Of a DNA stretch of 34,820 bases, positions 23,319 through 31,726 are shown in pieces. Under the pieces are notes generated by a model. It was not told the origin of the DNA and ran no database searches. It saw only the letters and a list, made by a program, of their open reading frames with translations. Every line of letters begins with the position of its first letter. Position 1 is the first letter of the stretch. The translations under genes were made by a program, and so were the position numbers. The stretch comes from Acidimicrobiia bacterium (GTDB lineage: Bacteria > Actinomycetota > Acidimicrobiia > Spongiisociales > JAENVV01), in contig JAGXFS010000101.1 in assembly GCA_024637275.1 (NCBI GenBank), positions 1 through 34,820 on the forward strand. Reading direction: 5' to 3'.

Positions 23319-24023
23319 TCAGGTGGTGCGGCCTGAGGTGTGCTTGAGGGCAGCGGTGTTCTCGACCCTGATCAGGCGATAGCCAGTGCTGATCGCGCCA
23401 CTTTCCCGCAGTTCCTTGAGGGCTTCGTTGACGGTTTGGCGGCTGGCACCGAGTAGGTCGGCTATCGCCGATTGGGAGAGGTGGACTTCGCCCCGCTGGT
23501 CGGCTTCGTCGAGCAAGAGTTCAGATACTTGTTCGCGGACGGTGCGGTGCATGAGGCCCAGGACTCGCCGCTGGGTTGACTCAAGCTGGGTGAGGCCAGC
23601 GACGAGCCATCGGAGGGTCAGAACGGGCCGTTGCAGGAGCACGGGGAGGAGCTTGTCCCGGTCGAAACGGAAGGCGGTCACCGCATTGACTGCCCGGGCT
23701 GACGATTTGTAGGGCTCGTCACGAAACATCGCAATGTCACCCAGGACAGACCCGGGATGGGCCCGTCCGATGACCCGTCGGTGGCTGCTGTCGCCCCGAT
23801 AGAGCTCTACTTGGCCGGATTCGATGACATAGGCGGAGGTCGCGTCCTGTCCGCTGCGAAATAGATGGGTACCCGGGTACTTTTCGATGACTTCGCCCGT
23901 TTCGGCGAGAGCTTCGAGGTCGCTGGGACGAAGCGGGAGATACTCGGTTCGACCGAAGGTGCTCGCCAGCCAGGCGAAGTGTTGTGCGCTCTTGTTATCC
24001 ATTTGATCTGGTATTGCCAACAT
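23319..24023 (-). CDS. Crp/Fnr-family transcription regulator
   Basis: This ~234-residue protein has a cyclic-nucleotide-binding-type barrel (about 30-145; G-T-H-L-F-R-S-G, Y-V-I-E-S-G-Q-V-E-L, G-S-V-L-G-D-I-A-M-F) and a C-terminal Crp-type helix-turn-helix (S-Q-S-A-I-A-D-L-L-G-A-S-R-Q-T-V-N-E-A-L-K-E-L). No N-terminal FNR iron-sulfur cysteines are present. The barrel has G-D-I-A-M in place of the G-E-(L)-(A/S) phosphate cassette, so cAMP binding is uncertain. It lies 50 bases upstream of the Mau-like operon and is a candidate regulator of it. Starts at GTG 24050 (overlapping the previous gene) or ATG 24002 are alternatives. Confidence 0.87.
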   Translation of the reverse strand: MLAIPDQMDNKSAQHFAWLASTFGRTEYLPLRPSDLEALAETGEVIEKYPGTHLFRSGQDATSAYVIESGQVELYRGDSSHRRVIGRAHPGSVLGDIAMFRDEPYKSSARAVNAVTAFRFDRDKLLPVLLQRPVLTLRWLVAGLTQLESTQRRVLGLMHRTVREQVSELLLDEADQRGEVHLSQSAIADLLGASRQTVNEALKELRESGAISTGYRLIRVENTAALKHTSGRTT

Positions 24024-24031
24024 TCCGACAG

Positions 24032-24382
24032 TCACTTCTGTTCCCGCCACATGGCTGCCAGCCCCAGAGCGGCGATTCCGCCGACGAGCGAGAACACATA
24101 CGCTTCAAGCGCCGCCCCGCCGACCGACAGGAGAGTCGGCCCCTCCAGTCCGCCGGTCAGTGCCAGGACGGTGGTGGTGGCGGCGCCAACGAGGACGCCA
24201 ACCGCGCTGAGAGCGAAGCGCTTGCGCCAAACGATCGACGGATCCTCGGCCATCGACCCGAGGAGGGGCCAGGCGCCCAGAATCACCGGGGCAAGATGCA
24301 AGGTTCGGGTTGGCGACGTCAGGGCCAGGACAATCCATAACGCCACGAATACGCCAACGGTTAACCATGGCTGTCGTTTCAT
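24032..24382 (-). CDS. Small membrane protein, unknown
   Basis: This 116-residue protein has about three to four hydrophobic helices and no cysteine in the readable part. It ends W-R-E-Q-K, 8 bases before the preferred start of the Crp/Fnr gene, so the two are probably co-transcribed. I recognise no domain. Confidence 0.72.
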   Translation of the reverse strand: MKRQPWLTVGVFVALWIVLALTSPTRTLHLAPVILGAWPLLGSMAEDPSIVWRKRFALSAVGVLVGAATTTVLALTGGLEGPTLLSVGGAALEAYVFSLVGGIAALGLAAMWREQK

Positions 24383-24474
24383 ACTTTGATCAACTGGTTA
24401 GCGGGCCCGAGCCGACCGCAACTGTCACGGATGCGACGATTGTCGAGGCAGTTGTCGCGTCGGTTCGAGAGAAT

Positions 24475-25140
24475 TCAGCCAGCGAGTAGCGCGGCTGCGA
24501 CACCGCCGTACATGACCTTCTTGATCTGGCCAAGCGTGGTGGAGTCCTTGCCGGATAAGGTTCGGGCGTGCGCCACGGCCTCCGAAAGAACGGAGTCTTC
24601 GTCGACGGCATTATCAACGATCCGGGCCTGGGCAGCTTCGGCTCCTCCGAACCGGTAGGCGGTTGTCATGGCCTTGTGAGCGGCTTGTTTGGTGAGTCGG
24701 CTCTGGATCAGCGCAGCCATGCCAGGCGTGAAGGGAATCCGGATGTCGACTTCAGGCAGACCCCAAAACCCCCGATCGGCACGCATTATGCGGAAGTCAT
24801 GGGCGAGTGACCACATCGCGCCAGCTGCCATGCAGTGCCCGTTGATGGCTGCGACGGTTGGCCTGGGGAAGAGGAGGGTTCTGGCGAGCAGCTGCTGGGT
24901 CTCTTTGGCGATTTCGGCAATGCCCCACGCGAAATCGGGGTTCATCGCCTTCTCAAGATCGAGTCCGTTGGAGTAGTACTTTCCCGTCCCGGTGGTGACG
25001 AGTGCTGCCGGCCCGGCGTGGTGTTCAACGGTGTCGAGGGCGTCGTTGATGATGGCCAGTGACTCGGGGTTGAACCGGTTGTCGTCGATGTCCATCGTGA
25101 GGACGAATACATCGTCATCTTGGGTGAGCTCGAAGGTCAT
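24475..25140 (-). CDS. Enoyl-CoA hydratase/isomerase family protein
   Basis: The 221-residue crotonase-fold protein has A-A-I-N-G-H-C-M-A-A-G-A-M (the oxyanion-hole region) and an earlier Y-Y-S-N-G-L-D-L that corresponds to the A-F-S-A-G-x-D-L segment. It is shorter than the typical ~260 residues and lacks the usual Glu pair of classical hydratases in clear form, which favours an enoyl-CoA isomerase or other crotonase activity. It is divergent from the SDR gene at 25192 across a 51-base gap. The exact reaction is not decidable. Confidence 0.88.
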   Translation of the reverse strand: MTFELTQDDDVFVLTMDIDDNRFNPESLAIINDALDTVEHHAGPAALVTTGTGKYYSNGLDLEKAMNPDFAWGIAEIAKETQQLLARTLLFPRPTVAAINGHCMAAGAMWSLAHDFRIMRADRGFWGLPEVDIRIPFTPGMAALIQSRLTKQAAHKAMTTAYRFGGAEAAQARIVDNAVDEDSVLSEAVAHARTLSGKDSTTLGQIKKVMYGGVAAALLAG

Positions 25141-25191
25141 GCGGGAACCCTACTATGGGCGTGAACGGTCGTTAACAAGGAGCAGCGCATC

Positions 25192-26016
25192 ATGGCAGGA
25201 TTGGCGGGCAAGACCATCTTCATGTCTGGGGGTAGTCGGGGGATTGGCCTGGCGATCGCCTTGAAAGCTGCAGCCGACGGTGCCAATGTTGCGCTCATAG
25301 CCAAGACGGCGGAACCGCACCCTCAGCTACCGGGAACGGTGTACACGGCTGCCGAAGAGATCGTACGTGCCGGGGGTCATGCGTTGCCGGTCGTGGGAGA
25401 TATCCGGTTCGAAGACTCCGTTACCGATGCCGTTGAACAAACCGTCGACCGGTTCGGTGGCATCGACATCGTCATCAACAACGCCTCGGCCATCAATCTG
25501 AGCGGGACTGAGTCGCTTTCCATGAAGGCCTACGACCTCATGCAGAACATCAACACCCGGGGCACCTTTCTCGTATCGAAGACCTGTATCCCACATCTGA
25601 AGCAAGCCGATAACCCGCACATTCTTACGTTGTCGCCTCCGCTGAACATGTCCCAGCACTGGTTCCAGAATCATGCTGCCTACACAATCGCCAAATACGG
25701 AATGAGCATGTGCACGCTTGGCATGTCTGCGGAGTTCGCAGCCGATGGGATCGCGGTGAACTCGCTTTGGCCGCGCACCCTGATCGCCACCGCCGCCGTT
25801 CAGAATCTGCTGGGAGGCGATGCGGCGATGGCACGTTCTCGCCGCCCCGAGATTGTTGCTGATGCTGCCTACGAGATCGTTTCTCGCACGGCCAGGGATA
25901 CCACGGGCAACTTCTTCATCGACGACGAGGTGCTGGCTGAGGCCGGCATGACGGATCTCTCCGAGTACACCTACGTCGAGGGTGCTCAGCTTCAGCAGGA
26001 TATCTTCCTCGATTAA
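25192..26016 (+). CDS. Short-chain dehydrogenase/reductase, HSDL2-like
   Basis: The 274-residue protein has the Rossmann loop G-G-S-R-G-I-G-L-A-I-A, N-N-A-S in place of the usual N-N-A-G, and the catalytic Y-T-I-A-K. The long insert after strand 2 (A-E-P-H-P-Q-L-P-G-T-V-Y-T-A-A-E-E-I) and the K-T-C-I-P-H-L-K and L-S-P-P-L-N segments are characteristic of HSDL2-like SDRs, which are linked to fatty-acyl metabolism. AAGGAG lies about 9 bases before the ATG. Its divergent neighbour is a crotonase, which fits a lipid-related pair. Confidence 0.9.
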   Translation: MAGLAGKTIFMSGGSRGIGLAIALKAAADGANVALIAKTAEPHPQLPGTVYTAAEEIVRAGGHALPVVGDIRFEDSVTDAVEQTVDRFGGIDIVINNASAINLSGTESLSMKAYDLMQNINTRGTFLVSKTCIPHLKQADNPHILTLSPPLNMSQHWFQNHAAYTIAKYGMSMCTLGMSAEFAADGIAVNSLWPRTLIATAAVQNLLGGDAAMARSRRPEIVADAAYEIVSRTARDTTGNFFIDDEVLAEAGMTDLSEYTYVEGAQLQQDIFLD

Positions 26017-26109
26017 GGGTCGAAATACCCCTCGGATCGGGAAGTGAAGTTTTGAGGAACAAGTGCCCCCAAAGTTGTCGTAGCTGGGTGGCTGGGGCAT
26101 TCTGGTGTC

Positions 26110-27654
26110 ATGGAAACCGCAATGGAAACACCCACCGATAACAGCACCGACCGAACTCCTCCGCGTGGATCGGGTGCCCTGGCCGGCCTGATCGCCGTGG
26201 CCGTGGCGCTAGCCGTGGCCGAGCTATTCGTCGGTATCGTCGGCCGTGGCCAGTCGGTGATCGTCTCGATCGGAAACTGGGTCATCGGGGTGTCGCCTGA
26301 GTCGATTGTGAAATGGGCGATTCGAACCTTTGGCACCGCCGACAAACTGGTCCTGGTGGTCTCGATCCTTGCCACTGTGTTTGTGCTTGGCGCCATGGTA
26401 GGGGTGGTTGCGACCCGACGCCTTTTGCTGGCAGCTGCGGCGTTTGTCGGCGCCGGAATCCTGGGTTTGATACTTGCCGCCACCGATCCGGTGACGGATG
26501 TCACGGTCGCAGCGTCGGCAGTCGTATTGGCAGTATTCGTCGGTTTTACCGCCCTGGTCGTGTTGGTCAGGAAGCGGCGCCTAGCCGTCACCGATGACTC
26601 GCGACGTTCGTTCCTGACGGCATTGGGTGTCACCGCGGTGCTCGCCGGCCTCGGGGCGATGATCGGGCGGAGTCTCGTGAATCGCATCTCCGCTGCTTCG
26701 GAGCGGGCCGGGATTTTGCTGCCAACCAGTCAGGAAGGCCCGGTCGTAATCCCCGATGGAGCTCAGGTCGATGGCGCGGTCCCGGTAATCACCCCCAACG
26801 AAGACTTCTACTTGATTGATACGGCGCTACGTCCGCCCCCAGTCGATCTCGCCACGTGGACTTTGACCATCAAAGGCATGGTTGACGAGGAAGTGGTCCT
26901 CACCTATGACGACCTATCTGCCCTGGCAACCACCGAGCGGGTCGTGACGCTCTCGTGTGTCTCCAACTCGGTCGGAGGTTCGCTGGTGGGCACTGCCAAG
27001 TGGCTGGGGGTCCCGTTGCGAGATGTGCTCGACATGGCGGGCGTCAAAGAAGGTGCGACCCAGATCGTCGGGCGGGCAATCGACGACTTCACGGTTGGTT
27101 TCCCAACCGACGCTGCTTACGACGGTCGTGATGCACTTATCGCCATCGGCATGAATGACGAACCGCTTCCCGTCGATCACGGCTATCCAGCGCGGCTCGT
27201 CGTCGCCGGTCTCTATGGATACGTATCGGCAACGAAGTGGTTGAGTGAGATAGAACTCACCACCTGGGACGGGTTCGACGCTTACTGGGTGCCGCGCGGT
27301 TGGTCGAAAATCGGTCCGATCAAGACGCAGTCGCGCATTGATTCGCCGACCAAGGAGTCCAGAGTCGCAGCCGGACCGCGACGGATCGCCGGCGTCGCTT
27401 GGGCGCCTAACGTCGGGATTGATGCCGTCGAGGTCAGCATTGACGCGGGCGAATGGATACCAGCAACCCTTGGCGAGCCGCTCAGCGACAACGCCTGGCG
27501 CCAATGGTATGTCGAGTGGGACGCTCCGTCTGGCCGCCACACGATTTCCGTTCGGGCAACCGACAGTTCCGGGTACACCCAGACCGCCGAGCTAGCGGCT
27601 CCGCGACCCGACGGCGCGACCGGCCACCACACGATCGCCGTCAACGTCGCCTAG
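26110..27654 (+). CDS. Membrane-anchored sulfite-oxidase-family molybdopterin oxidoreductase
   Basis: This 514-residue protein begins with four hydrophobic helices (about 15-150), then a signal-like D-S-R-R-S-F-L-T-A-L-G segment before a fifth helix. The soluble part carries the sulfite-oxidase-type cofactor domain from about 220, with the molybdenum-coordinating Cys283 in L-S-C-V-S-N-S, G-x-A-K-W-L-G-V-P-L, H-G-Y-P-A-R-L-V-V and K-W-L-S-E-I-E-L. A C-terminal immunoglobulin-like dimerisation domain covers about 410-510. Such proteins in Actinobacteria are oxidases or reductases of unknown substrate. The nearby sulfur genes make sulfite or an S-oxide a reasonable guess. An ATG 12 bases on (26122) is a possible alternative start. 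Confidence 0.9.
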   Translation: METAMETPTDNSTDRTPPRGSGALAGLIAVAVALAVAELFVGIVGRGQSVIVSIGNWVIGVSPESIVKWAIRTFGTADKLVLVVSILATVFVLGAMVGVVATRRLLLAAAAFVGAGILGLILAATDPVTDVTVAASAVVLAVFVGFTALVVLVRKRRLAVTDDSRRSFLTALGVTAVLAGLGAMIGRSLVNRISAASERAGILLPTSQEGPVVIPDGAQVDGAVPVITPNEDFYLIDTALRPPPVDLATWTLTIKGMVDEEVVLTYDDLSALATTERVVTLSCVSNSVGGSLVGTAKWLGVPLRDVLDMAGVKEGATQIVGRAIDDFTVGFPTDAAYDGRDALIAIGMNDEPLPVDHGYPARLVVAGLYGYVSATKWLSEIELTTWDGFDAYWVPRGWSKIGPIKTQSRIDSPTKESRVAAGPRRIAGVAWAPNVGIDAVEVSIDAGEWIPATLGEPLSDNAWRQWYVEWDAPSGRHTISVRATDSSGYTQTAELAAPRPDGATGHHTIAVNVA

Positions 27655-27703
27655 ATCAGCGTCGTTCTGATTGCCAGGTCGCTCATTGCGTTGTCGCCGT
27701 TCG

Positions 27704-28126
27704 TCAGGAGCCGGCGAGCGGAAGGCCGCTGTCGAGCCAGGACAGGATCCCGCCGTCGACTTCGTAGACTTCCGTGAAACCCAACGAGCGCATTTCCTGA
27801 GCGGTGGTGCCGCTCCGGTTGCCGGATCGGCAATAGAGAACGTACGGCACGTCCTTGTCGAGGTTGGCGAGGTTGGTTCCGAAGTCGGCCTCGTAGAAGT
27901 CGATGTTGATGGCGCCCTCGAGGTGTCCCTCGGAGAACTCTTCCGGGGTACGGACGTCGAGAACGACGAGGTCGGCCGGCGGCGCCGAGGTGATGGCATA
28001 CGCATCGTCTGCCGAAACGGTGATGACACCCGTCTCGGTTGTTGTGATGACGTCGGTCTGCGTGGCGGTCCCGCAGGATGCTAGGAACAATCCGAGGACG
28101 AGCAGTGGGAGCAGGATTCGGCGCAT
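27704..28126 (-). CDS. Rhodanese-domain lipoprotein
   Basis: The 140-residue protein has a lipoprotein signal (L-F-L-A-S-C, Cys18), a short Thr-rich linker and a single rhodanese domain with the active-site loop C-R-S-G-N-R-S. It should move sulfane sulfur (for example thiosulfate or polysulfide) outside the membrane. A cytoplasmic rhodanese gene with the same active loop lies 1 base upstream, so an operon is near certain. Confidence 0.9.
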   Translation of the reverse strand: MRRILLPLLVLGLFLASCGTATQTDVITTTETGVITVSADDAYAITSAPPADLVVLDVRTPEEFSEGHLEGAINIDFYEADFGTNLANLDKDVPYVLYCRSGNRSGTTAQEMRSLGFTEVYEVDGGILSWLDSGLPLAGS

Positions 28127-28127
28127 G

Positions 28128-28454
28128 TCATTGGCCTTTCTTGATGGGTAGGTCTTTTCGGTTCCAGGCGGTGATGCCGCCCCGGACGTTGATGGCGGAG
28201 ATGCCCATGTCTCTGAACATGGCGGCTGCTCGGGCCGACCGATTTCCGGATCGGCAGATCACCAGGACGTCGCTGCCCGCATACTGGCGGGTCAAGGCCT
28301 GGCGGCGCTGCTGGATGGAGTCGAGCGAAACCCGCACCGAACCGGGAACGTGACCCTGGCGCCATTCCTCTTTGGTTCGGACGTCGAGCAGGGTGGTGCC
28401 GTCCGTTTGGCGCTGCCTGGCAGTTAGGACATTGATGGCGTATTTATTGAACAT
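28128..28454 (-). CDS. Cytoplasmic rhodanese
   Basis: This 108-residue single-domain rhodanese has L-L-D-V-R-T-K-E-E-W, G-H-V-P-G-S and the active-site loop C-R-S-G-N-R-S-A-R. The Cys accepts and donates sulfane sulfur. Paired with the lipoprotein rhodanese it provides a cytoplasmic and an exported form of the same activity. A 24-base palindrome lies 43-66 bases upstream of its start and may hold its operator. Confidence 0.92.
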   Translation of the reverse strand: MFNKYAINVLTARQRQTDGTTLLDVRTKEEWRQGHVPGSVRVSLDSIQQRRQALTRQYAGSDVLVICRSGNRSARAAAMFRDMGISAINVRGGITAWNRKDLPIKKGQ

Positions 28455-28496
28455 GAGATCCTGGATGGGGTGCCTAATCGTACTGGCATCGGCGTC

Positions 28497-28520
28497 CTAT
28501 ATGCTAATTCATGCATATAG
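28497..28520. promoter_or_regulatory. 24-bp perfect dyad CTATATGC-N8-GCATATAG
   Basis: Two perfect 8-base arms with an 8-base spacer lie in the divergent region between the rhodanese pair and aldose 1-epimerase. The AT-rich dyad stands out from GC-rich surroundings and fits operators of ArsR/SmtB-type sulfide or metal sensors such as BigR. The binding protein is not encoded in the window. The core ATGCATATA recurs just before the start of the SQR gene (31713-31721). Confidence 0.6.
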
Positions 28521-28554
28521 TGGGTACTAGCTGACCGCGCGGTAGCGTGGCCCT

Positions 28555-29538
28555 GTGCATGCGCCTTTCATTGAGATCGAGGACACCTCCGTTCGTTTCG
28601 GAGACGTCCGGCGGCCGATTCGCGCTTTCAGGCTGTCCAACGGAAGACTTTCGGCAACGGTGTGGGATCACGGTGCGATGCTGGTCGCCGTTGAGACACC
28701 CGACGGGTCCAACCTCGTTCAAGCTCGGAGCCCTGACTCCGATTTCGACGCTGATGATCGGGGTGGCTTCGTGGGGTCGACCATCGGGCGATACGCGAAT
28801 CGGATAGCCAACGCCCGCTTTGAACTCGATGGTGCGGAGTATCTCCTCCCCGCCAATGACGGTCTCCATGCGCTTCACGGCGGTCCGGCAGGTTTTGATT
28901 GCCGGATCTGGACAGCCGAGGTCCTGGAAAGCCCCGATCGGGTTGGGGTTCGATGCAGCTTGCTCAGCGATGACGGAGACCAGGGATTCCCGGGGAATCT
29001 GTCGGTGTCGGTCACCTTCTGGTTGAACGCCGACGATCATTTGGTCTTCGAGTACGAGGCGACTTGCGACGCGCCGACCGTCGTTTCTCTGACCAATCAC
29101 GCTTACTGGAATCTGGCTGGTGATGGCACCATCAGCGAGCACACGCTAGAGATCAACGCCGATGCATACCTGGAAACGAACACGACGCTGATCCCTACTG
29201 GGGTGAAGTCGGTCGGTGGAACCCCATACGACTTGCGGTCTGCCCGGGTCATCATCGACGAGGAGCGTACGGCAGGATTGGACGCGTGCTTTGTGTTGAA
29301 CTCGACCGGGCCCGCAGCAGTACTCACCCACGTCCCGTCGGGGCGGCGGATGACGATCGAAACGGACCAACCCGGCCTGCAGGTGTACACGGCCAACAAC
29401 TTGATCCCTCGACATCGAGGCGTGGCGCTCGAAGCTCAAGCCTTGCCGAACAGCCCGAACCGGCCCGACTTTCCTTCCGTGGTGCTCCGTCCGGGCGAGG
29501 CGTACCGCCAGATGACTATCCATCGGTTCGAATACTGA
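28555..29538 (+). CDS. galM: Aldose 1-epimerase (galactose mutarotase)
   Basis: The 327-residue protein has the mutarotase pattern G-S-T-I-G-R-Y-A-N-R-I-A, the catalytic His in L-H-G-G-P-x-G-F-D, T-N-H-A-Y-W-N-L for the second His, and the general-base Glu in G-V-A-L-E-A-Q-A-L-P-N-S-P-N. It interconverts alpha and beta sugar anomers. The start is GTG at 28555. It has no sugar-operon neighbours here and is followed by a strong terminator. Confidence 0.94.
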   Translation: MHAPFIEIEDTSVRFGDVRRPIRAFRLSNGRLSATVWDHGAMLVAVETPDGSNLVQARSPDSDFDADDRGGFVGSTIGRYANRIANARFELDGAEYLLPANDGLHALHGGPAGFDCRIWTAEVLESPDRVGVRCSLLSDDGDQGFPGNLSVSVTFWLNADDHLVFEYEATCDAPTVVSLTNHAYWNLAGDGTISEHTLEINADAYLETNTTLIPTGVKSVGGTPYDLRSARVIIDEERTAGLDACFVLNSTGPAAVLTHVPSGRRMTIETDQPGLQVYTANNLIPRHRGVALEAQALPNSPNRPDFPSVVLRPGEAYRQMTIHRFEY

Positions 29539-29544
29539 CCCATT

Positions 29545-29592
29545 AACGAAATCGGCCCCCCAGGGGAACTGAGGGGACCGATTTCGTTTTTT
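29545..29592 (+). terminator. Strong intrinsic terminator after aldose 1-epimerase
   Basis: AACGAAATCGG at 29545-29555 pairs perfectly with CCGATTTCGTT at 29578-29588. The stem continues with C-rich and G-rich segments inside, and TTTT follows on the + strand. It lies 6 bases after the epimerase stop. Confidence 0.88.
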
Positions 29593-29606
29593 CGGGGGGC
29601 TTGGCG

Positions 29607-30119
29607 CTAGATGAACAACGTTTGGGCGCCTTCGGCGATCTCGATGAAGTCGGCAGCATTGATGATGCCCTCGACTCGATCAAAGAGGTCCTTTTCTTCC
29701 AGCTGCAGCATATCGGCCGACATGCGACATGCCCACAGGTGGCCGCCGGAGTCGGTTATCAGCTCGAGAAACTCGCGTACCTCGGGCAGATCCAGTCCTG
29801 CAATCTGCGCCTTCATCATGTGGGTAGCGAACGACGTCATACCGGGCAGACCCATCACAAAGTTCGGCATATGCGTGGCAGGGTTGCCAAGCGGGCTGAA
29901 CTTGATGTGATCCATGGTCTTTTCAGTAATCATCTCGAAGCCCCAGAACGTGAAGAACAGGTGGGTTTCGATGCCCTCGCCGAGTGCGGCGTTGGCCAGA
30001 ACGAGGCCCGGATAGGCCATGTCGAGCGAACCCTTGGAGCAGATGATGACCAGCTTGCGATCAGTCTCCTCCTCGTCGCCAAACGTGGGGATGGGGGCGG
30101 CTTCTGTAACGGTGGTCAC
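29607..30119 (-). CDS. DsrE/DsrF/DsrH-like sulfur-transfer protein
   Basis: The 170-residue protein matches the DsrE2-like family: K-L-V-I-I-C-S-K-G-S-L-D-M-A-Y-P near the start, an H-L-F-F-T-F-W-G segment, and the conserved Cys131 in L-W-A-C-R-M-S. DsrE-like proteins accept persulfide sulfur and pass it to TusE/DsrC-type carriers. It is the last gene of the SQR operon, 14 bases after the TusE-like gene, which supports a sulfane-sulfur relay. Confidence 0.88.
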   Translation of the reverse strand: MTTVTEAAPIPTFGDEEETDRKLVIICSKGSLDMAYPGLVLANAALGEGIETHLFFTFWGFEMITEKTMDHIKFSPLGNPATHMPNFVMGLPGMTSFATHMMKAQIAGLDLPEVREFLELITDSGGHLWACRMSADMLQLEEKDLFDRVEGIINAADFIEIAEGAQTLFI

Positions 30120-30133
30120 GACAGCAATCCTTC

Positions 30134-30448
30134 CTAGACGCAGCCAGCTGGCTTCGGAACACCAGCTACATATGCGCTTTTCTTCTGTGGTTTCTTGGGG
30201 AACAGTTCGAACTGTTCTTTGGTCGGGAAGCCGCCGGATGCATTGACCCGTCGGGTTCCCGGTGTCACGCCATTGGCGGCGTAGTCGTCGCGGATGAAGC
30301 GAAGCATTTCCCAGTGCCGGTCGGTCAACTCAATGCCGATGTTCTCGGCTAGTTGCTTGCCGATCTCTTCGGTCCATTCGGTCGAGTCGGTGAGGAATCC
30401 CTCATCGTCGACCTGGACATCTGCGCCAGCGATCGTTGCGGTCGTCAT
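30134..30448 (-). CDS. TusE/DsrC-family sulfur carrier with only the C-terminal Cys
   Basis: The 104-residue protein ends G-V-P-K-P-A-G-C-V, the DsrC/TusE signature with the penultimate Cys103. The second Cys of true DsrC proteins, 11 residues earlier, is Ala92 here. Proteins with a single Cys act as TusE-like carriers and not as the DsrAB partner that forms a trisulfide. No dsrAB is present. It lies 3 bases downstream of the SQR gene and feeds or receives sulfur from the DsrE-like protein. Confidence 0.9.
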   Translation of the reverse strand: MTTATIAGADVQVDDEGFLTDSTEWTEEIGKQLAENIGIELTDRHWEMLRFIRDDYAANGVTPGTRRVNASGGFPTKEQFELFPKKPQKKSAYVAGVPKPAGCV

Positions 30449-30451
30449 TGT

Positions 30452-31714
30452 CTAAACCTCCGTGGTTTCTAGTTCTTTGGGTTCTTGTTTTCCGGCCATC
30501 GACATCAGGGCGGGTACGGGAAGCGGACGTCCTTTGAGCAGGAGGTTCCAGTACATCCACTTGAAGAACATCTTGCCCTGATGGTTGACCCGGGATTCTT
30601 CGAGAAGGCTGAACGGGCCTACGCCTGGCAGCGGGTACTTACCTGGTAGTGGCTGGGTGTCGTAGTTGAAGTCGATGAGCATGCCCTTGCCATCACCCGA
30701 CTCGATGAAGCAATTGGCGTGGCCGTCAAAGAAATGGACCATCTCCTCGCCGGCTATGTGGCTGACGAAGTTCTCCGCGAACAGGTCAACCGCGAAATGC
30801 GCAACGGACCCGGCTTTGGAGGCCGGAATGTTCGATGCATCACCGATCGCAAAGATGTTGTCGTACTTGTCGGACAAGAAGTTCTGCTTGTTGACCGGCA
30901 CGTAGTTCAACTCGTCGCCCAGACCGCTGGCAGCGACGAAGTCGGCGCCCATGTTGAGCGGGACCGTTACCAGCAGATCGAAGGGGATTTCCCGTTCGTC
31001 GTAGGACACGATCTTGCCGTCGTCGACGCGTTCGATGATGAAGTCAGGCTCAACTGCGACATCGCGATCTGACAGCATCGACCCAAGGGCTGCCGAGGCA
31101 ACCGGCTTGGTGAAGGCGCCGTCGAGAGGCGTGACGTAGGTGATTTCAACCTTGTCGCGCATGCCCTTCTGCTTGAAGAAGTCGTCGGCCAGGAAAGTGA
31201 ATTCGAGAGGAGCGACCGGGCATTTGATCGGCATCTCGGTGATGTGGATCACGAGCTTGCCGCCCGGCCAGTCCTTGAGCTTCTCGCCGAGGGCTTTGGA
31301 CCCTTCGAAGGAGTAGAACTCGTGGACTGTGTCGTGGAATTGAGGTCCGTCCATACCTTCGGTCTGGTCCGGGCGAGGGGTAGTTCCGCTGGCGATCACC
31401 AACTGGTCGTACGGGAGTTTCTCACCGTTGGCGAGCAACACCTGGTTTTCTTCGGGCAGTACCTTCTCGATTTCGGCTACCCGAAAGTCGACCCCGTTGG
31501 GGAGGAACTTGCGCTTGGGCTTGACGATGTCGTCAGCGCTGTAGGTTCCGAATGGAAGGAAGAGGAAGCCTGGCTGATAGTGGTGCGCCGTGCTGGAGTC
31601 GACGATGGTGATGTTCCATTCGTCCTTCTTCAGCTTCTTGCGGAGCTTGTTGACGACCATGGTTCCGGCGGTACCGGCTCCCAGGACGACGAGGTTCTTC
31701 TTGTTGGCGGGCAT
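30452..31714 (-). CDS. Sulfide:quinone oxidoreductase-like flavoprotein
   Basis: This 420-residue FAD protein has the dinucleotide loop V-L-G-A-G-T-A-G-T, H-H-Y-Q-P-G-F-L near residue 45 as in SQRs, and I-F-A-I-G-D-A-S-N near 288 for FAD. Its only two cysteines are Cys165 (P-I-K-C-P-V-A-P) and Cys335 (H-A-N-C-F-I-E), the expected redox pair; the third Cys of type I enzymes is absent. It should oxidise sulfide to sulfane sulfur with quinone reduction at the membrane. AAGGAG precedes the ATG by 10 bases. The operon with TusE-like and DsrE-like genes supports the assignment. Confidence 0.88.
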   Translation of the reverse strand: MPANKKNLVVLGAGTAGTMVVNKLRKKLKKDEWNITIVDSSTAHHYQPGFLFLPFGTYSADDIVKPKRKFLPNGVDFRVAEIEKVLPEENQVLLANGEKLPYDQLVIASGTTPRPDQTEGMDGPQFHDTVHEFYSFEGSKALGEKLKDWPGGKLVIHITEMPIKCPVAPLEFTFLADDFFKQKGMRDKVEITYVTPLDGAFTKPVASAALGSMLSDRDVAVEPDFIIERVDDGKIVSYDEREIPFDLLVTVPLNMGADFVAASGLGDELNYVPVNKQNFLSDKYDNIFAIGDASNIPASKAGSVAHFAVDLFAENFVSHIAGEEMVHFFDGHANCFIESGDGKGMLIDFNYDTQPLPGKYPLPGVGPFSLLEESRVNHQGKMFFKWMYWNLLLKGRPLPVPALMSMAGKQEPKELETTEV

Positions 31715-31726
31715 GTATATGCATCT

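Noticed and set aside
24383-24474. Imperfect inverted repeat (GCAACTG / CAGTTGT) between two minus-strand genes
   Set aside because: Arms are short, interrupted and widely spaced; nothing distinguishes it from chance in GC-rich DNA.
30134-30448. True DsrC as partner of dissimilatory sulfite reductase
   Set aside because: The second conserved Cys is Ala92 and no dsrAB is in the window, so a TusE-like carrier is better supported.
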